Assembly: GCF_014639255.1 (NCBI RefSeq)
Contig: NZ_BMFV01000001.1
Location: forward strand, 248,001 to 312,000
DNA length: 64,000 bases
Reading direction: 5' to 3'
Source: Pullulanibacillus pueri
GTDB lineage: Bacteria; Bacillota; Bacilli; Bacillales; Sporolactobacillaceae
Position 1 is the first letter of the stretch. Each line of letters starts with the position of its first letter. Shown one piece after another: positions 37,710-45,768 of this stretch. Below the pieces are notes generated by a model. The model ran no database searches and was not told the DNA's origin. It worked only from the letters and a program-made list of their open reading frames with translations. A program made the translations under genes and the position numbers.

Positions 37710-38744
37710 ATGAAGAAGAATTGGCAACACGTTTTGCGCTTCCTTCCTCTTATTACGCTTTTGGCGCTACTATCGGGTTGCGGAAAAGATGGCGTTTCAG
37801 CCCTTGAACCATTTGGTGAAATTGCCAGGGAACAAGCAAAACTGATGATCATTAGTTTTTCGATTATGATTATTGTTGTTTTGGTTGTCGGTATTATTTT
37901 CACTTATGTATTGGTGAAGTTCCGTAAGCGTAAGGGTCAAGAGGAGTACATACCAAGGCAAGTTGAAGGAAGTGCAGTGCTAGAGATTATTTGGACAGTG
38001 ATCCCTATCATTCTTCTAGCTATTTTAGCGGTACCAACTGTAGCAAAAACATTTTCTACTTCTGACACAACATCCAAAAGTGTGACGAAAGATGCAGTCG
38101 TCATTAATGTCACAGCCAACCAATTTTGGTGGGAATTTGAGTATCCTGATGATAAAGTTGTGACTGCAGAGGATGCCGTGATTCCAACAGGTAGAAATGT
38201 TATCTTTAACATTACGTCTAAAGACGTGACACACTCTTTTTGGGTTCCAGCATTAGGTGGTAAAGTTGATGCTAACCCAGGTCAAACAACAAAGCTAAGA
38301 TTAAAAGCTGATGAAAATGGTACTTATAGTGGGCGTTGTGCAGAGCTTTGTGGTGCTTCGCATGCTTTAATGTACTTTAATGTGAAAGCGGTTAGCAATG
38401 ATGATTACAAGGCTTGGATCAATGCAATGAAGGATGGAGCCTCAGAACCAACGACCGCAAGTGCAAAGGAAGGTCAAGCACTCTTTAAAAATAATTGTAT
38501 GAGCTGTCACGCAGTGGATAGTAAAGATGCAGGTATTGCGCCGAACCTTGAAAACTTTGCTGACAGAAAGAATATCGCGGGCTTCCTGGATCACAATAAG
38601 GAAAATCTTGAGAAATGGATCTGGGATCCTCAAGCAGAGAAACCAGGTGCATTAATGCCTAAGCGAGGCGTGAATAATAATCTTACCAAAGATCAAATCA
38701 AGCAAATCGCAGATTATTTATTTACATTATCAGTCGAAGATTAA
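37710..38744 (+). CDS. ctaC: Cytochrome c oxidase subunit II with fused haem c domain (caa3 type)
   Basis: This 344-residue subunit starts with a lipoprotein signal (LLSGCG), followed by two membrane segments and a cupredoxin domain carrying the CuA site (SFWVPALGGK, CAELCGASHALM). A C-terminal cytochrome c domain is fused, with CMSCH as the haem-binding motif (Met ligand probably in GALMPKRG). This is the caa3 form known from Bacillus. The start follows AGAGAGGG. It is co-transcribed with ctaD, which starts 29 bases later. Confidence 0.96.
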   Translation: MKKNWQHVLRFLPLITLLALLSGCGKDGVSALEPFGEIAREQAKLMIISFSIMIIVVLVVGIIFTYVLVKFRKRKGQEEYIPRQVEGSAVLEIIWTVIPIILLAILAVPTVAKTFSTSDTTSKSVTKDAVVINVTANQFWWEFEYPDDKVVTAEDAVIPTGRNVIFNITSKDVTHSFWVPALGGKVDANPGQTTKLRLKADENGTYSGRCAELCGASHALMYFNVKAVSNDDYKAWINAMKDGASEPTTASAKEGQALFKNNCMSCHAVDSKDAGIAPNLENFADRKNIAGFLDHNKENLEKWIWDPQAEKPGALMPKRGVNNNLTKDQIKQIADYLFTLSVED

Positions 38745-38773
38745 TAATTGCTTAAAAAGGGAGGTAAACATCT

Positions 38774-40660
38774 GTGACAACGATTAGTCCACACGTGCAT
38801 TCACCAAGGCAAAAACAAGGTTTTTTAGCTTGGCTTTGGATGTGGTTAACAACACTTGATCATAAAAAAGTGGGCATTCTATATCTCTGTGGGGGGGGCT
38901 TCTTCTTTCTCATTGGGGGTATCGAAGCGATTCTTATAAGGATTCAATTGGCTGTACCTGAAAATACCTTTTTAGTGGGCTCGGCCTATAACCAAGTACT
39001 TACCATGCATGGAACAACAATGATTTTCCTAGCGGCCATGCCGATGATTTTCGCTTTAATGAATGCTGTTGTTCCATTACAAATTGGCGCCCGAGATGTT
39101 GCGTTTCCGTTTTTAAATTCCTTGGGCTTTTGGCTATTTTTTCTTGGTGGTTTAATTTTAAATGTAAGTTGGTTCCTCGGTGGTGCTCCAGATGGAGGGT
39201 GGACAGCATATACCCCTTTATCATCTGAATATTTGGGCAGTGGGATGGACTTTTATATTCTTGGTTTGCAGGTAGCAGGTGCTGGCACGCTAATGGGTGG
39301 GATTAACTTCCTCGTTACTATTATCAATATGCGTGCGCCGGGGATGACCTTTATGCGCATGCCGTTATTTACTTGGACAGCACTAGTGACTTCAGCGCTA
39401 ATCTTATTTGCTTTCCCAGCGCTAACTGTTGGTTTATTTTTCGAACTCTTTGACAAAATCTTTGGAGCAAACTTTTTTAATGCGACAAATGGCGGGAACT
39501 CGGTCATTTGGGAACATATCTTTTGGATTTTCGGACACCCTGAAGTTTATATTTTGATACTTCCGGCTTTTGGTGTCATTTCAGAGGTGATTCCGACCTT
39601 CGCCAAAAAACGTTTGTTTGGTTATAGCTCAATGGTTTTTGCGACCGTTCTCATTGGCTTTTTGGCGTTCATGGTTTGGGTTCACCATATGTTTACGGTA
39701 GGGCTAGGACCGATGGCCAACTCTATTTTTGCAATCGCTACAATGGCTATTGCGATCCCAACCGGAATGAAAATTTTCAACTGGATGTTTACCATGTGGG
39801 GTGGGCAAATTCATTTTAATACGGCGAATTTGTTTGCCATTGGTTTTATTCCAACGTTTGTCATGGGTGGTGTGACCGGTGTTATGCTTGCCGTTCCTGC
39901 CGCTGACTTCCAATACCATGATAGCTATTTTGTTATCGCTCACTTCCATTATGTTATTGTGGGTGGTGTAGTCTTTGGTCTTCTGTCCGCTATATTCTAT
40001 TGGTGGCCAAAAATGTTCGGGAAGTTTTTGAATGAAACTTTAGGAAAATTCACTTTTTGGTTCTTCTTCTTTGGTTTTCATTTTACCTTCTTCCCACAAC
40101 ACTTTTTAGGTTTAATGGGTATGCCACGTCGTTACTTTACATATTTTAAAGGTGAAGGACTCGAAGCTGGAAACCTGATTAGTAGTATCGGCGCAAGTGG
40201 TATGGCTATTGCAACTATTCTCTTAGTCATTAATATAGTCATTACTACGGCAAAGGGTAAAAAGGCTAAAGGAGACGCTTGGGGACTAGGACGTACTTTA
40301 GAATGGTCAATAGCTTCTCCAGCACCTGAGTATAATTTTGCACAAACACCGTTAGTTAAAGGGATCGATCCTTTATGGAAAGCTAAGATGGAAGGGAATA
40401 AAAAGCTAACACCGGCAGAACCTTTAGGGGATATCCATATGCCGTCACCATCTATTCTGCCTTTCCTTATGTCACTTTCTCTAACATTAGCCAGCTTTGG
40501 TTTTATCTATGCTGATATAAATGGCATGGGAGCATTGGTTTTTGCTGGCATTGGCATCGGTCTAATGTTCTTGCTCATGCTCATTCATTCACTGAAAGAT
40601 GATCATGGCTTCCATATTCATAAAGAGGAAATTATTGAAACAGAGAAGGGGGCTGAGTAA
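38774..40660 (+). CDS. ctaD: Cytochrome c oxidase subunit I
   Basis: The catalytic subunit holding haem a and the haem a3-CuB centre. The 628-residue protein has the low-spin haem ligand block LTMHGTTMIF, the GHPEVYILILPAFG motif (His-Tyr cross-link), VHHMFTVG (CuB His pair) and HDSYFVIAHFHYVI (haem a3 and a ligands). More than 12 membrane segments are visible and the C-terminal extension is typical of caa3 enzymes. The start is GTG 38774 behind AAAGGGAGG. ctaE follows after two bases. Confidence 0.97.
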   Translation: MTTISPHVHSPRQKQGFLAWLWMWLTTLDHKKVGILYLCGGGFFFLIGGIEAILIRIQLAVPENTFLVGSAYNQVLTMHGTTMIFLAAMPMIFALMNAVVPLQIGARDVAFPFLNSLGFWLFFLGGLILNVSWFLGGAPDGGWTAYTPLSSEYLGSGMDFYILGLQVAGAGTLMGGINFLVTIINMRAPGMTFMRMPLFTWTALVTSALILFAFPALTVGLFFELFDKIFGANFFNATNGGNSVIWEHIFWIFGHPEVYILILPAFGVISEVIPTFAKKRLFGYSSMVFATVLIGFLAFMVWVHHMFTVGLGPMANSIFAIATMAIAIPTGMKIFNWMFTMWGGQIHFNTANLFAIGFIPTFVMGGVTGVMLAVPAADFQYHDSYFVIAHFHYVIVGGVVFGLLSAIFYWWPKMFGKFLNETLGKFTFWFFFFGFHFTFFPQHFLGLMGMPRRYFTYFKGEGLEAGNLISSIGASGMAIATILLVINIVITTAKGKKAKGDAWGLGRTLEWSIASPAPEYNFAQTPLVKGIDPLWKAKMEGNKKLTPAEPLGDIHMPSPSILPFLMSLSLTLASFGFIYADINGMGALVFAGIGIGLMFLLMLIHSLKDDHGFHIHKEEIIETEKGAE

Positions 40661-40662
40661 CG

Positions 40663-41280
40663 ATGTCTGAGACACATACAAGTATCGAAAAACTCGCCAA
40701 CCCTGAAAAAGCGACTTTAGAAGGAAAGAATAAATTTTTAGGCTTTTGGTTTTTCTTAGGCGGTGAGACCGTTCTGTTTGGGACACTTTTTGCGACCTTC
40801 CTTGCTTTAAGGGATAAGGTGGCGAGTGGACCCTCTGGACCAGAGTTGTTTAGTATAACAACGACATTTATCTCGACCATGATCCTTCTTGTCAGTAGTT
40901 TAACAAGTGTATTTGCCGTCATGGCGATGAAAGATAATAAGCTCAGGCAGATGCAATTATGGTTTTGGGTTACTGTCCTTCTTGGTCTTTGCTTCTTGGG
41001 GCTTGAGATCTATGAATTCTCCGAGTATCTTAGTGAAGGCCTAGGATATAAAACAAGTGCCTTTTCTTCCTCGTTTTACACCTTAGTAGGGACACACGGG
41101 GGTCACGTGTTTTTCGGGATATTGTGGATTTCGACTTTGATGATTGCATCCTATAAAAAAGGGATAACGACAGTAACTGCTCCAAAATATTATGTAGCGG
41201 CCCTATATTGGCACTTTATTGATGTCGTATGGGTATTCATTTTTACTGTTGTATATCTACTCGGAATATTGGGGGATTAA
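40663..41280 (+). CDS. ctaE: Cytochrome c oxidase subunit III
   Basis: A 205-residue membrane protein with five segments. The family blocks GFWFFLGGETVLFGTLFATF and TLVGTHGGHVFFGILW, and the C-terminal LYWHFIDVVWVFIFTVVYL, mark the haem-copper oxidase subunit III. It starts two bases behind ctaD with GAAGGGGGC upstream and is followed by ctaF after five bases. Confidence 0.97.
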   Translation: MSETHTSIEKLANPEKATLEGKNKFLGFWFFLGGETVLFGTLFATFLALRDKVASGPSGPELFSITTTFISTMILLVSSLTSVFAVMAMKDNKLRQMQLWFWVTVLLGLCFLGLEIYEFSEYLSEGLGYKTSAFSSSFYTLVGTHGGHVFFGILWISTLMIASYKKGITTVTAPKYYVAALYWHFIDVVWVFIFTVVYLLGILGD

Positions 41281-41285
41281 AGCAT

Positions 41286-41612
41286 ATGGCTACAAACCAA
41301 TCCGATATTAATGTATATGTTGAAAAGCAAAAAAGGAAACGAGAATTGCAGCACTATTATGTTTCCTTTGTCCTGATGATCCTTTTCACCATTTTAGCTT
41401 TTGCTGCTGTGATGCTCAGAGATAGTATTAATGATTATCTCATTGCCATCTTTATTGTTACGATGGCGATTGTTCAAGTGGTGTTTCAGCTCTATTATTT
41501 CATGCACATGAAGGATAAAGATCATGGTTTCCCATCCTTATTTCTTTATGGTGGGGCGGCAGTTGCTTTTTTAACCGTGATTAGTTTTGTCTCGATCATT
41601 TGGATTTCTTAA
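41286..41612 (+). CDS. ctaF: Cytochrome c oxidase subunit IV
   Basis: A 108-residue membrane protein with three hydrophobic segments and the block VQVVFQLYYFMHMKDKDHG typical of subunit IV of Bacillus caa3 oxidase. The start is ATG 41286 behind TTGGGGGAT; a longer upstream frame overlaps ctaE and is not likely. It is the last gene of ctaBCDEF, followed by a perfect terminator. No ctaG follows. Confidence 0.94.
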   Translation: MATNQSDINVYVEKQKRKRELQHYYVSFVLMILFTILAFAAVMLRDSINDYLIAIFIVTMAIVQVVFQLYYFMHMKDKDHGFPSLFLYGGAAVAFLTVISFVSIIWIS

Positions 41613-41627
41613 AACAGATGAGAAGCT

Positions 41628-41664
41628 AAAATACCTTGCTGAGTGCTCAGCAAGGTATTTTTAC
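41628..41664 (+). terminator. Terminator of the cta operon
   Basis: A 16-base perfect stem (AAAATACCTTGCTGAG with CTCAGCAAGGTATTTT) with a 2-base loop is followed by T. Confidence 0.95.
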
Positions 41665-41799
41665 ACAGAAAATACGGCTTAATTAATCGTTTGTACATGC
41701 TGTTTAAAACATTTTTAATGCAGCAATTATTAAATGTAGTTTTTTTCTAAGAGATGGTTGCTTTACTCAGGAACCCTAAATGTTAGAAGTTGAAGGAAA

Positions 41800-42045
41800 T
41801 TGCGACGTAACAGATTGGGTGACCTTTATGTTGATCTCCGTTCCAGGTTGCTCGCTTTCCGCGGGCACGGCCTCAGCTAACTTGGAAATGGACTATTTAT
41901 TTTTCCAAGTGGATCTTCGGCTCGTGCTGTTCCCGCAGGAGTCTCGCACCTTACACTCCGATCAACTGGATAGCATCGATGCATTTTATGTTGGTCTCCG
42001 TTCTAGGTCGCTCGCTTTCCATGGGCACGGCGAGCTTTTATTAGT
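41800..42045 (+). repeat. Modular intergenic repeat, family A
   Basis: GCGACGTAACAGATTGGG, GTTGCTCGCTTTCCGCGGGC, GGCCTCAGCTAACTTGGAA, TCCAAGTGGATCTTCGGCTC and GCACCTTACACTCCGATCAA follow the family order. A second, shorter GGTCGCTCGCTTTCCATGGGC block starts near 42000. A 94-codon open frame through it has no ribosome binding site. Confidence 0.7.
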
Positions 42046-42345
42046 TTGCCCCTTGATTTGAGCGCCTTTTGTGAGTTTGGGCTGGCTTTAGTGCGCGCGG
42101 CAGCCGCTTTTGTGAGTCCGCTGCCTCTTATGGGCGAGCGCAATGTTCTTTTGTTAGTTTCACCCTTGATTCGTGCGCCTTTTGTGCGTTGAGGCTAGCT
42201 TTAGTGCGCGCGGCAGCTGCTTTTGTGAGTCAGCCTCTTCTTTAGTGCGTGCGCAATACTCTTTTTTAAGTTTATCGCCTCTTATGTGTAGGCGCCTCGT
42301 CTTTTTGTGAGTTTGCCTCTTGTTTCGTGCACCTTACCCGTTACG
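42046..42345 (-). repeat. Array of degenerate short units with core ACTCACAAAAG
   Basis: On the minus strand about 16 units follow each other, each a version of ACTCACAAAAG (also GCACTAAAG, ACTAACAAAAG, AATCAAGGG, CCATAAGAGGC), followed by 5-12 GC-rich bases. A higher-order repeat is visible: a run of six units occurs twice, including GCTGCCGCGCGCACTAAAGC in nearly identical form. There is no coding frame or known gene. The units are too short and variable for a CRISPR array. Confidence 0.65.
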
Positions 42346-42601
42346 TCGCAATCTATATCAATAGCGACAAGCGATGGGAAACGTGTGATGCGAAAATAAC
42401 TTACTTTCTACTGGGAATTTCATTGTAGGATGTATAATTCTATTTATTGTAATCTTTTTCAAAAGGCTAATTTAGCCTATTTTTAATATTTTTTAAAAAG
42501 ATAATTCTTTTCATTCAATTGCCGGCTTGGTAAGATAGAAATGTGTAGACTTGCTCAAGTTTTCATCATGGCAAGGTGCATCTTAAGAGAGGAGAACGGT
42601 T

Positions 42602-43072
42602 ATGATTGCTTTGAGTGCTGTCCTTGCATCAATCAGTACATTATTCATTTTTTTATGTGGCTTATTCATTGCTTATGGGTGGATCGTTATCAGGAAAACA
42701 AAAGATAGAAAGCGTCATAAGAAAATAATGGTGACAGCTGCGGTCTTTGCCCTTGTATTTTTTGTTATCTATATGTTTAGAACGCTTTTTATTGGCAACG
42801 TGAAATTTGGCGGGCCAGATATGATGAAATTACCCTATCATCTTTTTTTGTTTTTTCATATTGTCTTCGCTTTGCTCGGGGCAATTTTTGGATTGATCAG
42901 TCTTTACTTAGGAAATAAAAATAAAATTCCTTTACATCGAAAAATTTCACCTTATACTGCGGTGATATGGTTTGTAACCACGATTACCGGTATTGTGGTT
43001 TATGTTCTCCTGTTTTTGGTATGGCCAGGTGATATGGATACCAGTTTATTAAATGCTGTTTTTGGTGGTTAA
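42602..43072 (+). CDS. ctaM: DUF420 membrane protein (CtaM/YozB-like)
   Basis: A 156-residue protein with four membrane segments. GRKTKDRKRHKK-like RKTKDRKRHKKIM in the first loop, FGGPDMMKLPYHLFLFFHIV and PLHRKISPYTAVIWFVTTITG are the blocks of DUF420. S. aureus CtaM and B. subtilis YozB belong here, and CtaM is needed for active haem A oxidase. The location some 1 kb behind ctaF, in place of ctaG, supports an oxidase-assembly role. The start has AGAGAGGAG. Confidence 0.85.
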   Translation: MIALSAVLASISTLFIFLCGLFIAYGWIVIRKTKDRKRHKKIMVTAAVFALVFFVIYMFRTLFIGNVKFGGPDMMKLPYHLFLFFHIVFALLGAIFGLISLYLGNKNKIPLHRKISPYTAVIWFVTTITGIVVYVLLFLVWPGDMDTSLLNAVFGG

Positions 43073-43200
43073 GAGAGAACGTATGCTTTGTGGGGGAGAT
43101 TTCTTGTTGGGATCAAGTGTCATGAAGATGCCATTCGCTGAATAGATACATATTGAAGAGGACAATAGGATTTTCAATTCAAATCGGCGGGTGAATCAAA

Positions 43201-43701
43201 ATGGACATCAGAGAGATAAAAGAAGAGGATGCAAGACTTTATCTAGAGTTATGTCAAAGACTTGACGAGCAATCCGAATTTATAATTTTTGAACCGGGTG
43301 AACGGTATATTTCAGTTGAAGAACAACAAGAACATATCAGGGATGTTCTATCTAAGAAACGTTCAACACTTTTGGTTGCTGATCATGGAAATGAACTAAT
43401 AGGATTTATTACAATCCGGGGTAATGATTTAAAAAGAATTCAGCATCGGGCTACGATTACTCTTGGCGTTTTAGAAGAGTTTCAAGGACGTGGGATTGGC
43501 AAGCAGCTTATGAAGGCGGCTGAGGCTTGGGCTGTCAAACAGGGAATACGAAGATTTGAATTATCGGTCATGAGCCATAACAAACAAGCGCTATGGCTAT
43601 ATAGCCGTCTGGACTATTCCGTAGAAGGGATTCGTAGAAAGTCCGTTGTTCTTGATCATGAGGTTGTTAATGAGTTTTATATGAGTAAAATGATTGAATA
43701 A
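43201..43701 (+). CDS. GNAT family N-acetyltransferase
   Basis: The 166-residue protein shows the acetyl-CoA-binding block LGVLEEFQGRGIGKQLMKAA (Q/R-x-x-G-x-G/A) and the later ELSVMSHNKQALWLYSRLDY, typical for GNAT enzymes acting on small molecules or protein N-termini. The end, EGIRRKSVVLDHEVVNEFYM, resembles the YkkB/RimI-like subset with RK motif. The substrate is unknown. The start follows GGCGGGTGA. It is a single gene closed by a long hairpin terminator shared with ylbA. Confidence 0.88.
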   Translation: MDIREIKEEDARLYLELCQRLDEQSEFIIFEPGERYISVEEQQEHIRDVLSKKRSTLLVADHGNELIGFITIRGNDLKRIQHRATITLGVLEEFQGRGIGKQLMKAAEAWAVKQGIRRFELSVMSHNKQALWLYSRLDYSVEGIRRKSVVLDHEVVNEFYMSKMIE

Positions 43702-43718
43702 GATAAGCTAAAGTAACA

Positions 43719-43792
43719 GGGGCAGAAAATACCAGCATGTGTACAGGAAACTTTAGATTCCTATACACTTTTGGCAGGTTCTGCCCCTTTTA
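43719..43792. terminator. Long hairpin terminator between GNAT gene and ylbA
   Basis: The arms GGGGCAGAA and TTCTGCCCC close a 69-base hairpin with further pairing inside (TGTACAGGAA against TTCCTATACA). TTTTATA follows on the plus strand. The two neighbouring genes are convergent. Confidence 0.8.
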
Positions 43793-43840
43793 TATGCTAT
43801 TAAAAAATGATGTTGTAGGTGTGGCTGAGAAAGAGAGACA

Positions 43841-44200
43841 TTATGCTTGGAATTGATGTAAGGCCTCTGAGAGTTGAGATATTTTCTCTTTACATTTATT
43901 AACAACGGAATCGGGAAAATGCTCATTATATTCAACACCATGAGGATAATAATGGCGTCCGACATAAGGGGTAAGTAATTTTATTTTTCCGTTATTGCTT
44001 TCAACCTCTCCCTCTACGGCTATACCAGGAATACGGAAATAATATACACTGCCATCTGTTCGATTTTCAAATTTAAAATCATATGTAACACGTTCATAAT
44101 CCCATGCACCACCACGAATCATTCCAATTCCTTTCATGATATGTTCCAATTCCGGAAAAGGAATGATGGCGCCTTCAATTTTTGCTGCTTCAAAACGCAC
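43841..44200 (-). CDS. ylbA: YugN-like family protein (YlbA)
   Basis: A 119-residue soluble protein with GGAWDYERVTYDFKFENR and YYFRIPGIAVEGEVE near the middle and YVGRHYYPHGVEYNE towards the end. These fit the YugN/YlbA family, whose role is not known. The start is taken as GTG 44200, eight bases after GGAGG; TTG 44206 is too close to that site. It lies at the beginning of the ylb block, as in B. subtilis. Confidence 0.82.
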   Translation of the reverse strand: MRFEAAKIEGAIIPFPELEHIMKGIGMIRGGAWDYERVTYDFKFENRTDGSVYYFRIPGIAVEGEVESNNGKIKLLTPYVGRHYYPHGVEYNEHFPDSVVNKCKEKISQLSEALHQFQA

Positions 44201-44699
44201 GAGCAAGACCTCCTTCTTGAATTCAAAATCTCTTCTTATTTTATAATAGTACGAACAATTTGGGAATGCAATGTTTGGTTACGCTCTTTTCTCTTCATAG
44301 AAAAAAAGCGTCACTGAATATTTAAGTGGAAGACCTTATAAGTGCTACTAGGACTTTCGAAATTATAATTTGGGCCAACATTAACGTGTAAAGGCCTATG
44401 CCTGAATTTCTGGCTGTACATAGCGAAGCGGTGAAGCAATAAGCCGAGTTTTCTAAAAAATAATGATTATATCTTAAAAAACGGTCGAAAATGTATTAAA
44501 AGAGGGCATATATTTTTATGGTTGTTTTAAAGAATGTTACACTTAAGGCTATATAATGAGCGAAAACAAACAATATATACTGTGTATGAGCAATAAAATC
44601 TTCTCAATTTCAATAAAAGTTTAATAATTAAACAACAAACATTATTACTTCTTACTATTAAAAATTGCTATACTTAGAATAAGACAAGATAAACGGAGG
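44201..44699. other. Spacer with family B repeat (44318-44455)
   Basis: TTTAAGTGGAAGACCTTATA, GGCTGTACATAGCGAAGCGG and AAGCCGAGTTTTCTAAAA occur in order, matching the reversed copy at 25843-25955 and partly 59960-60020. The remainder is AT-rich and must hold the ylbC promoter. No gene is seen. Confidence 0.45.
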
Positions 44700-45737
44700 T
44701 TGGCCATTCTGCGTAAAACAAATGTACTTATTTTGGTGATTGCTATCATTGTATTTTTGCTGACATTTTTATTTGATTTTACGAATAAGGATGAAAAAAG
44801 TTCGGATGGATCACCAAAAATTGAATACAATAAGCCGACAGGTTTTAAAGTGCCTACGAAAGGCTTATATACTTATATCGGTGTGTCTGCTGATCAAATC
44901 AAAAAGAATTTAGGTGAACCTGAAAGGGTGGACCCAACAGCTTATGGTTATGACTGGTGGATTTATGGAAGTGATTCTCAAAAAAAATATTTACAAATAG
45001 GTATTGAAGATAATAAGGTTGTGACGATCTTTGCGTTAGGCGACGAGCTACCAACACAGCCTTTTAAAATAAATGAAGATGCTTCCAATATATTTAAAAA
45101 AGTGACGTTACAAGATACATTGTCCCTTAACTATAAACAAGCCCAAGTTGAAATTGAATTTGAGGAAGACGAAATGATGGTTAAGCCCCTTATTAAGTTT
45201 GGGGATTATTATGTTCAGTTATATTTTGATCATTTTACCAATCGGTTAATCGGCGTCAGATATTGGACGAGTGACATATTAATAAAACAGAGACCTTATA
45301 CCATTGTGTATCGTGGACACCTAGATACACCCTCACCACCTTCTGAGGACCAGTGGAAAGACATTCAGCAAGCAGAGTCCCAAGAGACACTTGAAATCTC
45401 TAATATTTTCCGTAAGAATCATAATTTAAAACCATTGCAATGGGATGATAATGTGGCTCAAGCGGCTTACCTTCACAGTAAAGAAATGAATGATAAAAAT
45501 TATTTCTCACATGATTCCGAAGCGGAAGGGAATTTGGGAGATCGATTAAATGCTCAAGGTGTCCAATTTCAAGTGGCTGGAGAAAACATAGCTCATAATT
45601 ACACAGATGGTATTAGTGCTGTTATGGGCTGGATCAACAGTGAGGGGCACCGCAAAAATTTATTAGATAAAAGGTTCACTCAATTAGGCGTAGGTGTTTA
45701 TCAGAAATATTATACGCAGGATTTTACGAAACCATGA
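44700..45737 (+). CDS. ylbC: Membrane-anchored CAP-domain protein YlbC
   Basis: About 345 residues: an N-terminal membrane anchor, a CAP-associated domain (IGVSADQIKKNLGEPERVDP), and a C-terminal CAP/SCP domain with HSKEMNDKNYFSHDS, GENIAHNY and WINSEGHRKNLLD. YlbC-like proteins are extracytoplasmic and of unknown role. The start is unusual: TTG 44700 directly touches the GGAGG site, so ATT 44706 or CTG 44709 would be better placed; no ATG or GTG is available upstream before a stop. The following M20 peptidase gene begins 31 bases later. Confidence 0.82.
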   Translation: MAILRKTNVLILVIAIIVFLLTFLFDFTNKDEKSSDGSPKIEYNKPTGFKVPTKGLYTYIGVSADQIKKNLGEPERVDPTAYGYDWWIYGSDSQKKYLQIGIEDNKVVTIFALGDELPTQPFKINEDASNIFKKVTLQDTLSLNYKQAQVEIEFEEDEMMVKPLIKFGDYYVQLYFDHFTNRLIGVRYWTSDILIKQRPYTIVYRGHLDTPSPPSEDQWKDIQQAESQETLEISNIFRKNHNLKPLQWDDNVAQAAYLHSKEMNDKNYFSHDSEAEGNLGDRLNAQGVQFQVAGENIAHNYTDGISAVMGWINSEGHRKNLLDKRFTQLGVGVYQKYYTQDFTKP

Positions 45738-45768
45738 GTACCGTAGAATTATAGGGGGAGGAAAAAGA

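Noticed and set aside
41780..42061. Open frame of 93 codons after the cta operon
   Set aside because: It runs through a family A repeat, has no start site, and analogous frames in other copies are broken.
42046..42345. CRISPR-like appearance of the short repeat array
   Set aside because: The repeated core is only about 11 bases and varies, the fillers are 5-12 bases and partly repeated, and no cas gene is in the window.
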